Origin: Opitutia bacterium
Lineage (GTDB): Bacteria; Verrucomicrobiota; Verrucomicrobiia; Opitutales; Opitutaceae
Assembly: GCA_025351035.1 (NCBI GenBank)
Contig: JANXWT010000102.1
Location: forward strand, 1 to 8,086
Length of the DNA stretch: 8,086 nucleotides
Direction: 5' to 3'
The notes under the pieces are model-generated. The model worked only from the letters and a program-made list of their open reading frames with translations, was not told the DNA's origin and did not search any database. Shown here piece by piece: positions 1-6,311 of this stretch. A program made the position numbers and the translations under genes. Every line of letters starts with the position of its first letter. Position 1 is the stretch's first letter.

Positions 1-110
1 TTATCGGCGATCATAGTAATTTCATATTCCTTGCGATCAAACTTGGCATCTACGCCTTTGAAATCGTAACGACTAATTATCACTTTACTAGCTTGATCGA
101 CCGCGTTACG
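1..110 (-). pseudogene. yajQ: YajQ (DUF520) family fragment, N-terminus lost at an abrupt junction
   Basis: Read on the minus strand from about 110 down to the window edge, one frame gives RNAVDQASKVIISRYDFKG followed by VDAKFDRKEYEITMIAD. This matches the YajQ/DUF520 N-terminal region, where NA(V/I)xQAxKEIxxRYDFKG followed by an acidic/basic strand and EI(T)L is the family signature. YajQ proteins are nucleotide/RNA-binding, about 160 residues long. Here roughly residues 15-50 are visible and the rest lies left of the window. The usual first ~14 residues (MPSFDIVSEV-like) are absent: in frame there is only GQ and then a TAA stop at 117-119. No start codon fits. Composition is AT-rich, unlike everything to the right. 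It is either an assembly chimera or a truncated foreign gene. The family call is fairly firm; the gene's status is not. Confidence 0.62.
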
Positions 111-227
111 CTGGCCTTACTCCTGCACCGCGGAGCGTCCCTGCCCGATTTGCCAGCCGTCTTTGCGGAAGTCCGTTCCGCACTGGACGAAGGCGTGTCC
201 CTGCCTTTTCAACCCAAACAGCCATGA
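111..227 (+). CDS. trpD: C-terminal tail of probable anthranilate phosphoribosyltransferase (TrpD), 5' part missing
   Basis: The plus frame ending with TGA at 225-227 reads LALLLHRGASLPDLPAVF, then AEVRSALDEG and a short tail. The pattern (A)LLL-x-x-x-G-x-x-DL-x-A-x-A-x-V-x-x-x-L-x-x-G resembles the last helices of TrpD, and the position directly before trpC with an ATGA overlap (ATG of trpC at 224-226) is where trpD sits in many trp operons. TrpD transfers phosphoribose from PRPP to anthranilate. Only about 38 residues are present; the frame stays open leftward to the window edge, but the sequence there belongs to the AT-rich YajQ piece and does not look like TrpD, so the rest of the gene is not here. 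The identification rests on a short stretch plus context, so it is tentative. Confidence 0.5.
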   Translation: MALLLHRGASLPDLPAVFAEVRSALDEGVSLPFQPKQP

Positions 228-1048
228 AATTTCCCGATCCCCATCTGCTTGTTCAGGAAGCCGGTCTGCCTGATGATTCCCTGCTCGGCAGCGTGCTGGT
301 TTCCGAGCTGCATCGTCTCCATCATTCACCACGGCTCGGACTGCGCCACGCGCTCGCCGCGGACGAGACCGGGCCGTTTGAAAGCGCGCTGCGCCGCGAC
401 AAGGCGCAACGCGGCGGCGCGGTGATCGCCGAATACAAGCGCGCTTCGCCGAGTCTGGGGCCGTTTGCCGCCGGCGTGCCGCTCGAGACGCAACTGGAGT
501 CCTACGAAATCGGCGGGGCCGCCTGCTTCTCGGTCCTGGCCGAAACTGCGCACTTCCAAGGCGGAGCCGCGCAAGTGCGCCGGGCCGTCCGCTTCAATGT
601 GCCGGTGCTCTACAAGGGATTTGTCATCGCGGAATCGCAGCTCGCGGAGGCGGCGCAGAGCGGCGCTCATGCCGTGCTGCTCATCGCCCGCGTGCTGCGG
701 GACCACACGGCGTTTTTCGCCCGCGAGGCCCGGGCCCGCGGACTCGAACCGCTGGTGGAATTGCACGACGACGACGAGGCGCCCTTCGCGCAGGAGGCGC
801 GGGCCCGGCTGGTCGGGCTCAACGCGAGGGATCTCGCCACCTTTGAAATGAAGACTGCTCCGCTCGCGCATCTCCGGCCGTTGTTCCCCGACGCTGTGCT
901 GATCCGGGAGAGCGGACTCGCCACGCCGGCGGACGCAAGGGCCGCGTTCGCCGCCGGCTTTGACGCCGTGCTGATCGGCGAGGCACTGATGCGCAGCGCG
1001 TCGCCGCAGTTTTTCCTGCGGGAGATTTTTGCGGAGGAAGTCCGATGA
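224..1048 (+). CDS. trpC: Indole-3-glycerol-phosphate synthase
   Basis: 274 residues, cytoplasmic (beta/alpha)8 barrel that decarboxylates and cyclises CdRP to indole-3-glycerol phosphate in tryptophan synthesis. All catalytic positions known from IGPS structures are visible: E70 and K72 in VIAEYKRASPS, K131 in VLYKGFVI, E179 in LVELH, N200 in GLNARDL, and E229-S230 in IRESGL. The barrel-closing GFDAVLIGEALMR phosphate-binding segment is at 245-257. The K131 strand is unusual: most IGPS have (L)RKDF(I/V), here YKGF, so the flanking Arg and Asp are replaced while the lysine stays. It is a stand-alone TrpC, not a TrpC-TrpF fusion. The ATG start overlaps the upstream stop (ATGA) and has no clear Shine-Dalgarno, which fits translation by coupling. 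It is followed by trpB with another ATGA overlap. Confidence 0.95.
   Translation: MKFPDPHLLVQEAGLPDDSLLGSVLVSELHRLHHSPRLGLRHALAADETGPFESALRRDKAQRGGAVIAEYKRASPSLGPFAAGVPLETQLESYEIGGAACFSVLAETAHFQGGAAQVRRAVRFNVPVLYKGFVIAESQLAEAAQSGAHAVLLIARVLRDHTAFFAREARARGLEPLVELHDDDEAPFAQEARARLVGLNARDLATFEMKTAPLAHLRPLFPDAVLIRESGLATPADARAAFAAGFDAVLIGEALMRSASPQFFLREIFAEEVR
1033..1037 (+). promoter_or_regulatory. Ribosome binding site of trpB
   Basis: GGAGG inside the last codons of trpC, 7 bases before the trpB ATG at 1045. It supports that start and allows re-initiation in addition to the ATGA stop/start overlap. Confidence 0.7.
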
Positions 1049-2244
1049 ACGTCGCGCCGTCCACCGAATTTGTCCTGCCTGCCCGGTTCGGTCGCGCCGG
1101 GCTGGGTGGCTGCTACGCTCCCGAGACGCTGATGACTCCGCTGCTGGAACTGGAGGCGGCGTTCCGCGCTGCGCTGGCCGATCCGGTCTTTCAGGATGAA
1201 TTGTCCCGGGAGCTGCGGGATTTTGTCGGCCGGCCCACGCCGCTGATGCCGGCCCCGCGGCTGGCGGCGGCGGCGGGTCTGCGCGCGGTGTTCCTCAAAC
1301 GCGAGGATTTGGCGCACACCGGGGCGCACAAGATCAACAACGCGCTCGGCCAAGTGCTGCTCGCACGCCGGATGGGCAAAAAGGAAATCATCGCTGAGAC
1401 CGGAGCCGGCCAGCATGGCGTCGCCACGGCGGCGGCGTGCGCCCGACTGGGGCTGGACTGCACCGTCTACATGGGCGGAGCGGACATGGCGCGGCAGGCG
1501 CCGAATGTGGCGCGCATGAAATTGCTGGGAGCGGCGGTGGTCGCCGTGCCGGCGGGCCAGGGGACGTTGAAGGAGGCGGTCAACGAAGCGCTCCGCGCTT
1601 GGGCCGGTCGCTGTGACCGCGCGCATTATGTGCTCGGTTCGGCGCTCGGGCCGCATCCGTATCCGACGATCGTGCGCACTTTCCAACAGATCATCGGCGA
1701 AGAAGCGCGCCGCCAAATTCTGGAGACCACCGGGGCGTTGCCGGATGTCGTGGTGGCTTGCGCGGGCGGTGGCAGCAACGGGCTGGGCCTGATGATTCCA
1801 TTTCTGCGGGATGCGGTGCGACTGATCGCGGTGGAAGCGGGCGGGCACGGGCGGGCCTTGGGTGAACATGCCGCCCGTTTCGACGGCGGCCGCCTCGGCG
1901 TGCTCCACGGCTGCAAGACTCTCGTGCTGCAGGACACTCACGGCCATACTGCCGCGACCGCCAGCGTGAGTGCCGGGCTTGACTATCCGGCCTTAGGCCC
2001 CGAATTGGCTGCCCTCATGCTGGACGGCAAAGTGACGGCGTGGCGCGCCACCGACGAGGAAGCGCTCGCGGCCGCACAGCTGTTGAGTCGTTGCGAAGGA
2101 GTTCTACCAGCACTGGAATGCAGTCATGCGCTGGCCGTGCTGCCCCGGCTGGCCCGCGAAGGCGCGCCGTGCGTGCTGCTCGGGCTGAGCGGCCGGGGCG
2201 ACAAGGACCTCGCAACCTTTCAGCAAATGGGAGGGGCGACATGA
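1045..2244 (+). CDS. trpB: Tryptophan synthase beta chain
   Basis: 399 residues, the normal length for the TrpB1 class. A PLP enzyme that joins indole (channelled from TrpA) with L-serine. The PLP lysine is K96 in HTGAHKINN; E118 in AETGAGQHGVA is the acid/base glutamate; GGGSNG at 241-246 binds the PLP phosphate; S382 in LSGRGDKD contacts the pyridine nitrogen. The mobile COMM-domain stretch QHGVA...YMGG...NVARMKLLGA is well conserved, as is GPHPYPTIVR..QxIIGEEAR. Two stretches deviate: the segment before SAGLDYP reads TAATASV rather than the usual ES(Y/H)SI, and the C-terminal signature is ALECSHAL rather than ALESAHAL or ALESSHAL, although the glutamate (E357) is kept. It overlaps trpC and trpA by 4 bases each. 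Function is secure. Confidence 0.97.
   Translation: MNVAPSTEFVLPARFGRAGLGGCYAPETLMTPLLELEAAFRAALADPVFQDELSRELRDFVGRPTPLMPAPRLAAAAGLRAVFLKREDLAHTGAHKINNALGQVLLARRMGKKEIIAETGAGQHGVATAAACARLGLDCTVYMGGADMARQAPNVARMKLLGAAVVAVPAGQGTLKEAVNEALRAWAGRCDRAHYVLGSALGPHPYPTIVRTFQQIIGEEARRQILETTGALPDVVVACAGGGSNGLGLMIPFLRDAVRLIAVEAGGHGRALGEHAARFDGGRLGVLHGCKTLVLQDTHGHTAATASVSAGLDYPALGPELAALMLDGKVTAWRATDEEALAAAQLLSRCEGVLPALECSHALAVLPRLAREGAPCVLLGLSGRGDKDLATFQQMGGAT
2230..2234 (+). promoter_or_regulatory. Ribosome binding site of trpA
   Basis: GGAGG within a GGGAGGGG run, 6 bases before the ATG at 2241. It decides the trpA start: the same frame is open further upstream to about 2040, but that sequence is an out-of-frame reading of trpB and does not look like TrpA. 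Confidence 0.75.
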
Positions 2245-2996
2245 AACCCGTGCTCCCGTTTCTCATGGCGGGCGATCCGGCGTTGGAAAAACTGCCCGGT
2301 TGGCTGGCCGAAGCGCGCGGCCTCGGGCTCGACACCATCGAGGTGGGCCTGCCCCACAGCGATCCCATCGCCGACGGACCCGTGCTGCAGGCGGCGGCGC
2401 AACGGGCCATTACCGCCGGCGCGACGCCCCGCCGCGTCCTCGAATGCCTCGCGCGCTGTCCCGACAGCCCGGACATCGTGCTGTTCACCTATCTGAATCC
2501 CCTCTGGCAATTGGGGGCCGGCGAACTGATCCGGCTGCTGCGACCCACGCCGGTCAAGAGCCTCCTGGTGGTGGATTTGCCCTTCGGCGAAGAACCGGCA
2601 TGGGAGGAGCAATTGCGCGCGGCGGGCTATCCGCTGGTGCCTCTGCTGACTCCGACCACGAGTCTCGCCCGCGTGGCGCAACTATTGAACCGCAGCCGCC
2701 AAGGCGGCGCCGGTTTCGCCCAAAATTTCGTCTACCTTGTCGCGCGGCTGGGCGTGACCGGTCAGAACGGGCCGATGGATTTGGATTCCGTGCAAGTGCG
2801 CGTCGCCGCAGTGCGCGGATTGACCGACCGGCCGTTGGCCGTGGGCTTTGGCCTGAGCGCACCGGCCGCGTTGGACGCGGTGCGCGCGATGGGTGCCCGG
2901 CCCGTTGTCGGCAGCGACGTGGTGGAGCGGCTGGCCGCCGGAAAAACCTTGCGCGCCGCTTTGACGGCTGCCGGACCGCCTGAGCCCGAAAGCTGA
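2241..2996 (+). CDS. trpA: Tryptophan synthase alpha chain, short N-terminus
   Basis: 251 residues against the usual 260-270. Cleaves indole-3-glycerol phosphate to indole and glyceraldehyde 3-phosphate, and pairs with TrpB. Both catalytic acids are present: E34 in IEVGLPHSDP (E49 of enterobacterial TrpA) and D45 in PIADGP (D60). Substrate-site segments FTYLNP (82-87), YLVARLGVTG (165-174) and VGFGLS (201-206) follow the family. Two features are odd. The protein begins at MKPVLPFLMAGDP, equivalent to the first beta strand, so the ~15-residue N-terminal helix found in most TrpA is missing. And the segment before the GVTG loop carries about eight extra residues (RQGGAGFAQN) compared with the usual A-x-S-x-GFIY. 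The start is fixed by the ATGA overlap with trpB and a good ribosome binding site. It appears to be the last gene of the operon. Confidence 0.95.
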   Translation: MKPVLPFLMAGDPALEKLPGWLAEARGLGLDTIEVGLPHSDPIADGPVLQAAAQRAITAGATPRRVLECLARCPDSPDIVLFTYLNPLWQLGAGELIRLLRPTPVKSLLVVDLPFGEEPAWEEQLRAAGYPLVPLLTPTTSLARVAQLLNRSRQGGAGFAQNFVYLVARLGVTGQNGPMDLDSVQVRVAAVRGLTDRPLAVGFGLSAPAALDAVRAMGARPVVGSDVVERLAAGKTLRAALTAAGPPEPES

Positions 2997-2998
2997 GA

Positions 2999-3012
2999 CT
3001 TGATTCCTCAAG
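2999..3012 (+). repeat. Small hairpin after trpA
   Basis: CTTGA-TTCC-TCAAG, a perfect 5-bp stem with a 4-base loop, lies 3 bases after the trpA stop, in the 40-base gap between the convergent trpA and dehydrogenase genes. There is no T-run on either side, so it is not a convincing intrinsic terminator, although termination of both units has to happen near here. Confidence 0.3.
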
Positions 3013-3036
3013 ACCAACCGTCCTGCGCTCCTGGGT

Positions 3037-4335
3037 TCAGCTGAGCTCGGGGATGATCTTGCCGGCGCCGTTCGGGCCGGAGCGGAGACGGTCGCGCGCC
3101 ATCTCGTTGGCGATCTCGCGCCAAGTGATGTCCTTCACTTTGTGCCCGTCGCGACGGCGGAACATCTCGTCGATATTTTCGGTGATGATGCGCGTGACCA
3201 GGTTCTCGAGGAACGCACGGCCGGTGCCGTCCTGCGCCATCACGCGCGTGCGGAAAGCGGTGTCAACGTCGGCCTTGGCCTCGACGTAGGCGGCGATGAC
3301 GCCGCCGGAGTTGACGATGAAGTCGGTGAGGCTGACGACGCCGCGGCGGTGCTGGAGAAAATATTCGCTGACGAGGTCGGCGGGATTGTTGGCCCCCTGC
3401 AGGACGAGGCGGGTGTTGATCAGCGTCGCGTTGCCCGGGTGGATGGCGTGCGGGCGCGCAGCGGGCACGAGGATGGTGCAGGGCAGCTCGAGCAGATGGT
3501 CGAGGTGCTCCCCGTCGAAGCGCTCCTTCACCGGGCCGGTGTAATTGGCGAGACCGTTCGGCTGCTGGCGGATGGCGCAAAGTCCGGCGACATCGAGGCC
3601 GTTGGGGTTGAAGAGCCCGACGTTGATGTCGGACGCGCCGACGATGCGGGCCCCGAGCGACGCCAGTTTCTCGGCAATGGGTGCGCCGACATTGCCGAAA
3701 CCCTGCACGATGACGCTGGAATCCTTGATGCGAAAATCGGGGAGGTGTTGCTCGACGGCACTGGCGGCGGCAAACAGGCCGTGGGCGGTGATGCCCCACT
3801 CGTCGAGCGGGAAACCGCCCTGCGCCGGCGGCCGGCCCACGCCACCGCGGCCGTGATGCGGCGCACCGTTCAGCTTCGCGAAGACTTCGTAGATGGTCTG
3901 CATGTCGCTCTCGTTGGTGCCCATGTCGGGTCCGGGGATGTATTCCGGAATGCCCCACAGCGCCTCGGCGAACATGCCGACCAGTTTCTTCTTCGTCTCG
4001 GGCTGGCCCGCGAGCAACCGCGAGTCCATGCGCAGGCCGCTTTTCGCGCCGCCAAGCGGCAGCATGGCGGCGGCGCTCTTCAGCGTCATGGCGGCAGCGA
4101 GCCCGTAGACTTCGTCGGCCGAAATGTCGGCCACCATGCGCACCCCGCCCAGCCCGCGGCCGCGCACGAGATTGTCCACGGCCACAAAGCCCCATGTGTG
4201 GTCGTCCGCCGGATCGTAAATGCGGTAGATTTTCTGCGGCCCGAATTCATTGCCGGAGATTTTGTAGCGCTTCTCAATGTCGGCGCCTTGCGTGAGTTCG
4301 GCCTTCAGACTGCCGGGGAGCTGGAAATTCTGCAT
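3037..4335 (-). CDS. Glu/Leu/Phe/Val-family amino-acid dehydrogenase, probably glutamate dehydrogenase
   Basis: 432 residues from the ATG at 4335-4333. Cytoplasmic NAD(P)-dependent enzyme interconverting an amino acid (most likely glutamate) with its 2-oxoacid and ammonia. N-terminal substrate domain: GLGGVRM (61-67), K86 in AMTLKSA, K98 in PLGGAKSGL, and D137 in IPGPDMGTN, matching the two catalytic lysines and aspartate of the family. C-terminal Rossmann domain: VQGFGNVG (210-217), VGASD at 232-236, LVPAARPHAI, VLQGANNPAD (311-320), and the closing NSGGVIAAYVE (342-352). The GGAKSGL form (rather than GGGKGG) and the GGFPLDEWGITAHG segment (173-186) place it in a divergent subgroup, so substrate and cofactor preference cannot be read off. 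The frame extends 31 codons further to a TTG at 4428-4426, but that extension has no family similarity. No clear Shine-Dalgarno precedes the chosen ATG. Confidence 0.88.
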   Translation of the reverse strand: MQNFQLPGSLKAELTQGADIEKRYKISGNEFGPQKIYRIYDPADDHTWGFVAVDNLVRGRGLGGVRMVADISADEVYGLAAAMTLKSAAAMLPLGGAKSGLRMDSRLLAGQPETKKKLVGMFAEALWGIPEYIPGPDMGTNESDMQTIYEVFAKLNGAPHHGRGGVGRPPAQGGFPLDEWGITAHGLFAAASAVEQHLPDFRIKDSSVIVQGFGNVGAPIAEKLASLGARIVGASDINVGLFNPNGLDVAGLCAIRQQPNGLANYTGPVKERFDGEHLDHLLELPCTILVPAARPHAIHPGNATLINTRLVLQGANNPADLVSEYFLQHRRGVVSLTDFIVNSGGVIAAYVEAKADVDTAFRTRVMAQDGTGRAFLENLVTRIITENIDEMFRRRDGHKVKDITWREIANEMARDRLRSGPNGAGKIIPELS

Positions 4336-4495
4336 GAGGATGAGTTTTATGACAAAACGTCGGGTGACCAAGGCAAAACCCGGGCCACGGCGCAAGCACC
4401 AGAGCGTGTGTGCGCCGAATAATTCCAATCACTAACTCTGAAATCGCGCTTTCCTTTCGCGCGGTTCCGGTTGTGTTGAACCAAACGCTACTGTC
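4336..4495. other. Divergent intergenic region between the dehydrogenase and FKBP genes
   Basis: 160 bases carrying the promoters of both neighbours. For the minus-strand gene a weak candidate is TTGGTC, 16 bases, TAAAAC just before the ATG. For FKBP a weak candidate is TTCCGG (4465-4470), 18 bases, TACTGT (4489-4494), but this abuts the ATG and would place the transcript start inside the gene. A 5-bp hairpin, CGCGC-(9 bases)-GCGCG, lies near 4445-4463. Nothing here matches a riboswitch or operator that I recognise, and neither gene has a Shine-Dalgarno. Confidence 0.35.
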
Positions 4496-5020
4496 ATGCG
4501 CCCATTCATCTACGTGTTGTTCCTCGGTTTCGTGCTGGCCTTCATCGCTTTTCAGGCGCGCACCGGCATCTTCCGCCGAAAAAATCCCGGCGAGCCGGCC
4601 AACAAATACATGCGCCAGATGATGGAATCGCCCCAGCTCAGCGAGGACGACGCGGCAACCCTCATGCAGAAATACCCGACGGCCCACAGCAATCCGTCGG
4701 GGCTGCGCTACGTGGTGCGCGCTCCCGGCGAAGGCGCCCCGGTGCCGGCCGGCGCCGAACTGACCGTGCATTACCACGGCACGCTCCTTGCCACCGGCGC
4801 GAAATTCGACAGCTCCTACGACCGCGGCCAACCCTATGCCTTTCGCGTCGGGGCCGGCGCCGTGATCAAGGGCTGGGACGAAGCCTTCGCCACCATGCGC
4901 AAAGGCGAGAAGCGCACGCTCATCATCCCGTGGTGGCTGGCGTATGGAGAAACCGGCCGGGACAACATCCCGCCGCGCGCGACCCTCGTCTTCGAAGTCG
5001 AGCTGCTCGACTACCACTAG
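4496..5020 (+). CDS. Membrane-anchored FKBP-type peptidyl-prolyl cis-trans isomerase
   Basis: 174 residues. Residues 4-20 form one hydrophobic segment (FIYVLFLGFVLAFIAF) with no lipobox or obvious signal-peptidase site, so it looks like an uncleaved anchor. A polar linker (about 22-68) leads to one FKBP domain (69-174). The FKBP12-type pocket is largely intact: Y93 in TVHYHG, F104-D105 in KFDSS, F116, V123-I124, W127 in VIKGWDEA, Y150 in LAYGE, and F166 in LVFEVELLD. It should therefore accelerate X-Pro isomerisation in protein folding. Topology is ambiguous: the positive charges after the segment (R22, R27, R28, K29) exceed those before it, which by the positive-inside rule favours a cytoplasmic catalytic domain, whereas most anchored FKBPs work outside the membrane. 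Its stop is only 5 bases from the stop of the convergent metallopeptidase gene. Confidence 0.92.
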   Translation: MRPFIYVLFLGFVLAFIAFQARTGIFRRKNPGEPANKYMRQMMESPQLSEDDAATLMQKYPTAHSNPSGLRYVVRAPGEGAPVPAGAELTVHYHGTLLATGAKFDSSYDRGQPYAFRVGAGAVIKGWDEAFATMRKGEKRTLIIPWWLAYGETGRDNIPPRATLVFEVELLDYH

Positions 5021-5025
5021 GCCAC

Positions 5026-5730
5026 TCAGAGCCCCGCGAGGCCGCCATTGCTCTTGAGCCAGCGCTCGGCGTCGCGCCACGCCGGGCACACCGCCTCCAC
5101 CCGCGCCCAGAAACGCGCGCTGTGATTCATCTCCCGCCGGTGCATCAGCTCGTGGTAAACGATGTAGTCGCGCACGCTCTCCGGTGCCTGGATGAGCCGC
5201 CAGTTCAGAGAAATCGTGCCACCCGCCGAGCACGAGCCCCAGCGCGAACGCTGGTTGCGCACCGTCACGTGCTTCACGTCGACGCCCGTCTCCGCCGCCA
5301 GTTCCCATGCACGCGCCGGCAGCTCGATGCGCGCCAGTCGCGCAAACCGCGCCTCCAGCACCGCGCGCAAGTCTCCCTCCAGCGACGGCACTCGAAAAAC
5401 ATCCGCCGCCACGCACACTGCGGGCCGTTCGCCCTCCGCCGCAATCCGGATCTCGCCCAGCTCGCCGCGCCAGAGCACCGCCGTGCCCACCGCCCACACT
5501 GTCGCCGCGCGCGGTTTGCGCGCCTGCCGCGCCCGCGCCCGCTCCAGCCAGTCGCGGTGCAACTCCACGAAGCGCCGCGCCGCGCGCTCGCTGCCGCGCA
5601 CCGGGATCGTCGCCACCGCCGCGCCGTCCTTGCGCAACGTCAGCCGGTAATTGCGCGCCCGGTCGCTGCGCACGAACACCAGCGGCGGCTCCTCCGCCAC
5701 GCTCTCGAAATTTTGCTGCTCATCGCTCAT
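5026..5730 (-). CDS. YgjP-type (SprT-like, DUF45) zinc metallopeptidase
   Basis: 234 residues, no signal peptide or membrane segment. The C-terminal half has the YgjP/WLM-like arrangement: NQRSRWGSCS (159-168), the strand TISLNWRLIQAP, then YHELMH with the HExxH zinc motif (H193, E194, H197), and NHSARFWARVE with the probable third ligand H203. The end, WRDAERWLKSNG, is typical of YgjP. The N-terminal half (about 17-110) is the beta-rich region with RNYRLTLRKDG, present in full-length members. Physiological substrates of YgjP are not settled; related SprT domains act on DNA-protein crosslinks, but that role should not be assumed here. It is translated from an ATGA overlap with the upstream acetyltransferase (ATG at 5730-5728) and has no Shine-Dalgarno of its own, so expression is probably coupled. 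Confidence 0.87.
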   Translation of the reverse strand: MSDEQQNFESVAEEPPLVFVRSDRARNYRLTLRKDGAAVATIPVRGSERAARRFVELHRDWLERARARQARKPRAATVWAVGTAVLWRGELGEIRIAAEGERPAVCVAADVFRVPSLEGDLRAVLEARFARLARIELPARAWELAAETGVDVKHVTVRNQRSRWGSCSAGGTISLNWRLIQAPESVRDYIVYHELMHRREMNHSARFWARVEAVCPAWRDAERWLKSNGGLAGL

Positions 5731-6284
5731 GGTTTTGCTGCCATGCGGTTTTCCCAGTGAGCGCGGGTCAGCTCATAACGCACGATCCGCGGTTCTGCTC
5801 CCGGTCCGGCAAGGATGAGTCCGCATTTCTCCATCACGCCCAGCGACGGCGCGAGTTCCGGATACGTCTCCGCGCCCACGCGCGTGACGCGCGAATCGGC
5901 AAATGCACGGGTGATCAGCGCCCGCACCGCCTCGCTGGCGTAACCGCGCCGCTGAAACGCCGGCAGTATCGAATAACCCACCTCCACCAGACCGCTTTCG
6001 TCTGGCGGACCCTTGTAGCCGACCATTCCAATCACAAGCGGTGCCGCGTGTCCCTCGCCCGCGCGCCGGATGGCAAAATGCAGCAGCCACTCTGCCGGCA
6101 CGCCGGCGTCCAGTTTTTCTGCCCACCACGCGACTGCGCCGGCATCGTGATGTTCCGGCGGCCAACCCACGGCGACCTCCACGCCGAGCGCGCGGGCCAG
6201 CGCCGCGCCATCTCCCGGGGAAATCGCGCAGATTTCCCGCGAGGCCGTCCGCAATTCCAGTCGCTCTGTCAGCATCGGTCGCAT
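5727..6284 (-). CDS. GNAT-family N-acetyltransferase (RimJ/RimL-like)
   Basis: 185 residues from ATG 6284, or 182 from a second in-frame ATG at 6275-6273. The GNAT core is visible: strand VEVGYSILP (100-108), acetyl-CoA pyrophosphate loop QRRGYASEAVRALI (111-124), then VTRVGAETYPELAPSLGVMEKCGL (133-156), the usual beta5-alpha4 region in which the residue after N/P-x-x-S contacts the substrate. The opening LTERLELRTA resembles RimJ/RimL-type enzymes that acetylate protein N-termini, antibiotics or small amines; the acceptor cannot be told from sequence. The second ATG is preceded by GAAGA at a better distance (9 bases) than the first, and most relatives begin at that point, so 6275 may be the true start. 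Its stop overlaps the metallopeptidase start by 4 bases, so the two are co-translated. Confidence 0.83.
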   Translation of the reverse strand: MRPMLTERLELRTASREICAISPGDGAALARALGVEVAVGWPPEHHDAGAVAWWAEKLDAGVPAEWLLHFAIRRAGEGHAAPLVIGMVGYKGPPDESGLVEVGYSILPAFQRRGYASEAVRALITRAFADSRVTRVGAETYPELAPSLGVMEKCGLILAGPGAEPRIVRYELTRAHWENRMAAKP

Positions 6285-6311
6285 TCTTCACGCATCGGTC
6301 TCGCCGCCGCG

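Noticed and set aside
111..223. trp attenuator or leader peptide before trpC
   Set aside because: The stretch is coding (TrpD tail) with an ATGA link into trpC; no Trp-codon run or alternative stems were seen.
667..1947. A 426-codon open frame on the minus strand across trpC and trpB
   Set aside because: It is antisense to two genes with complete, recognisable motifs. Long stop-free antisense frames are expected in GC-rich coding DNA, and its translation is Arg/Ala/His-rich without domain character.
2040..2240. Upstream extension of the trpA frame into trpB
   Set aside because: The translated extension is Arg-rich and unlike any TrpA; the ATG at 2241 has a ribosome binding site and an ATGA overlap. 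The missing N-terminal helix is therefore real, not a start-site error.
2997..3036. Intrinsic terminator between trpA and the dehydrogenase
   Set aside because: Only a 5-bp hairpin and no T-run on either strand; listed as a hairpin only.
3142..4422. A 426-codon open frame on the plus strand opposite the dehydrogenase
   Set aside because: Lies fully opposite a gene with intact catalytic motifs; its protein is a low-complexity mixture with no family signature.
4336..4428. 31-codon N-terminal extension of the dehydrogenase from a TTG
   Set aside because: No similarity to the family and a rare start codon; it would also occupy most of the promoter region.
4274..5497. A 407-codon minus-strand frame spanning the FKBP gene and its neighbours
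   Set aside because: Overlaps three better-supported genes and ignores the divergent intergenic region; Gly/Ala/Arg-rich shadow.
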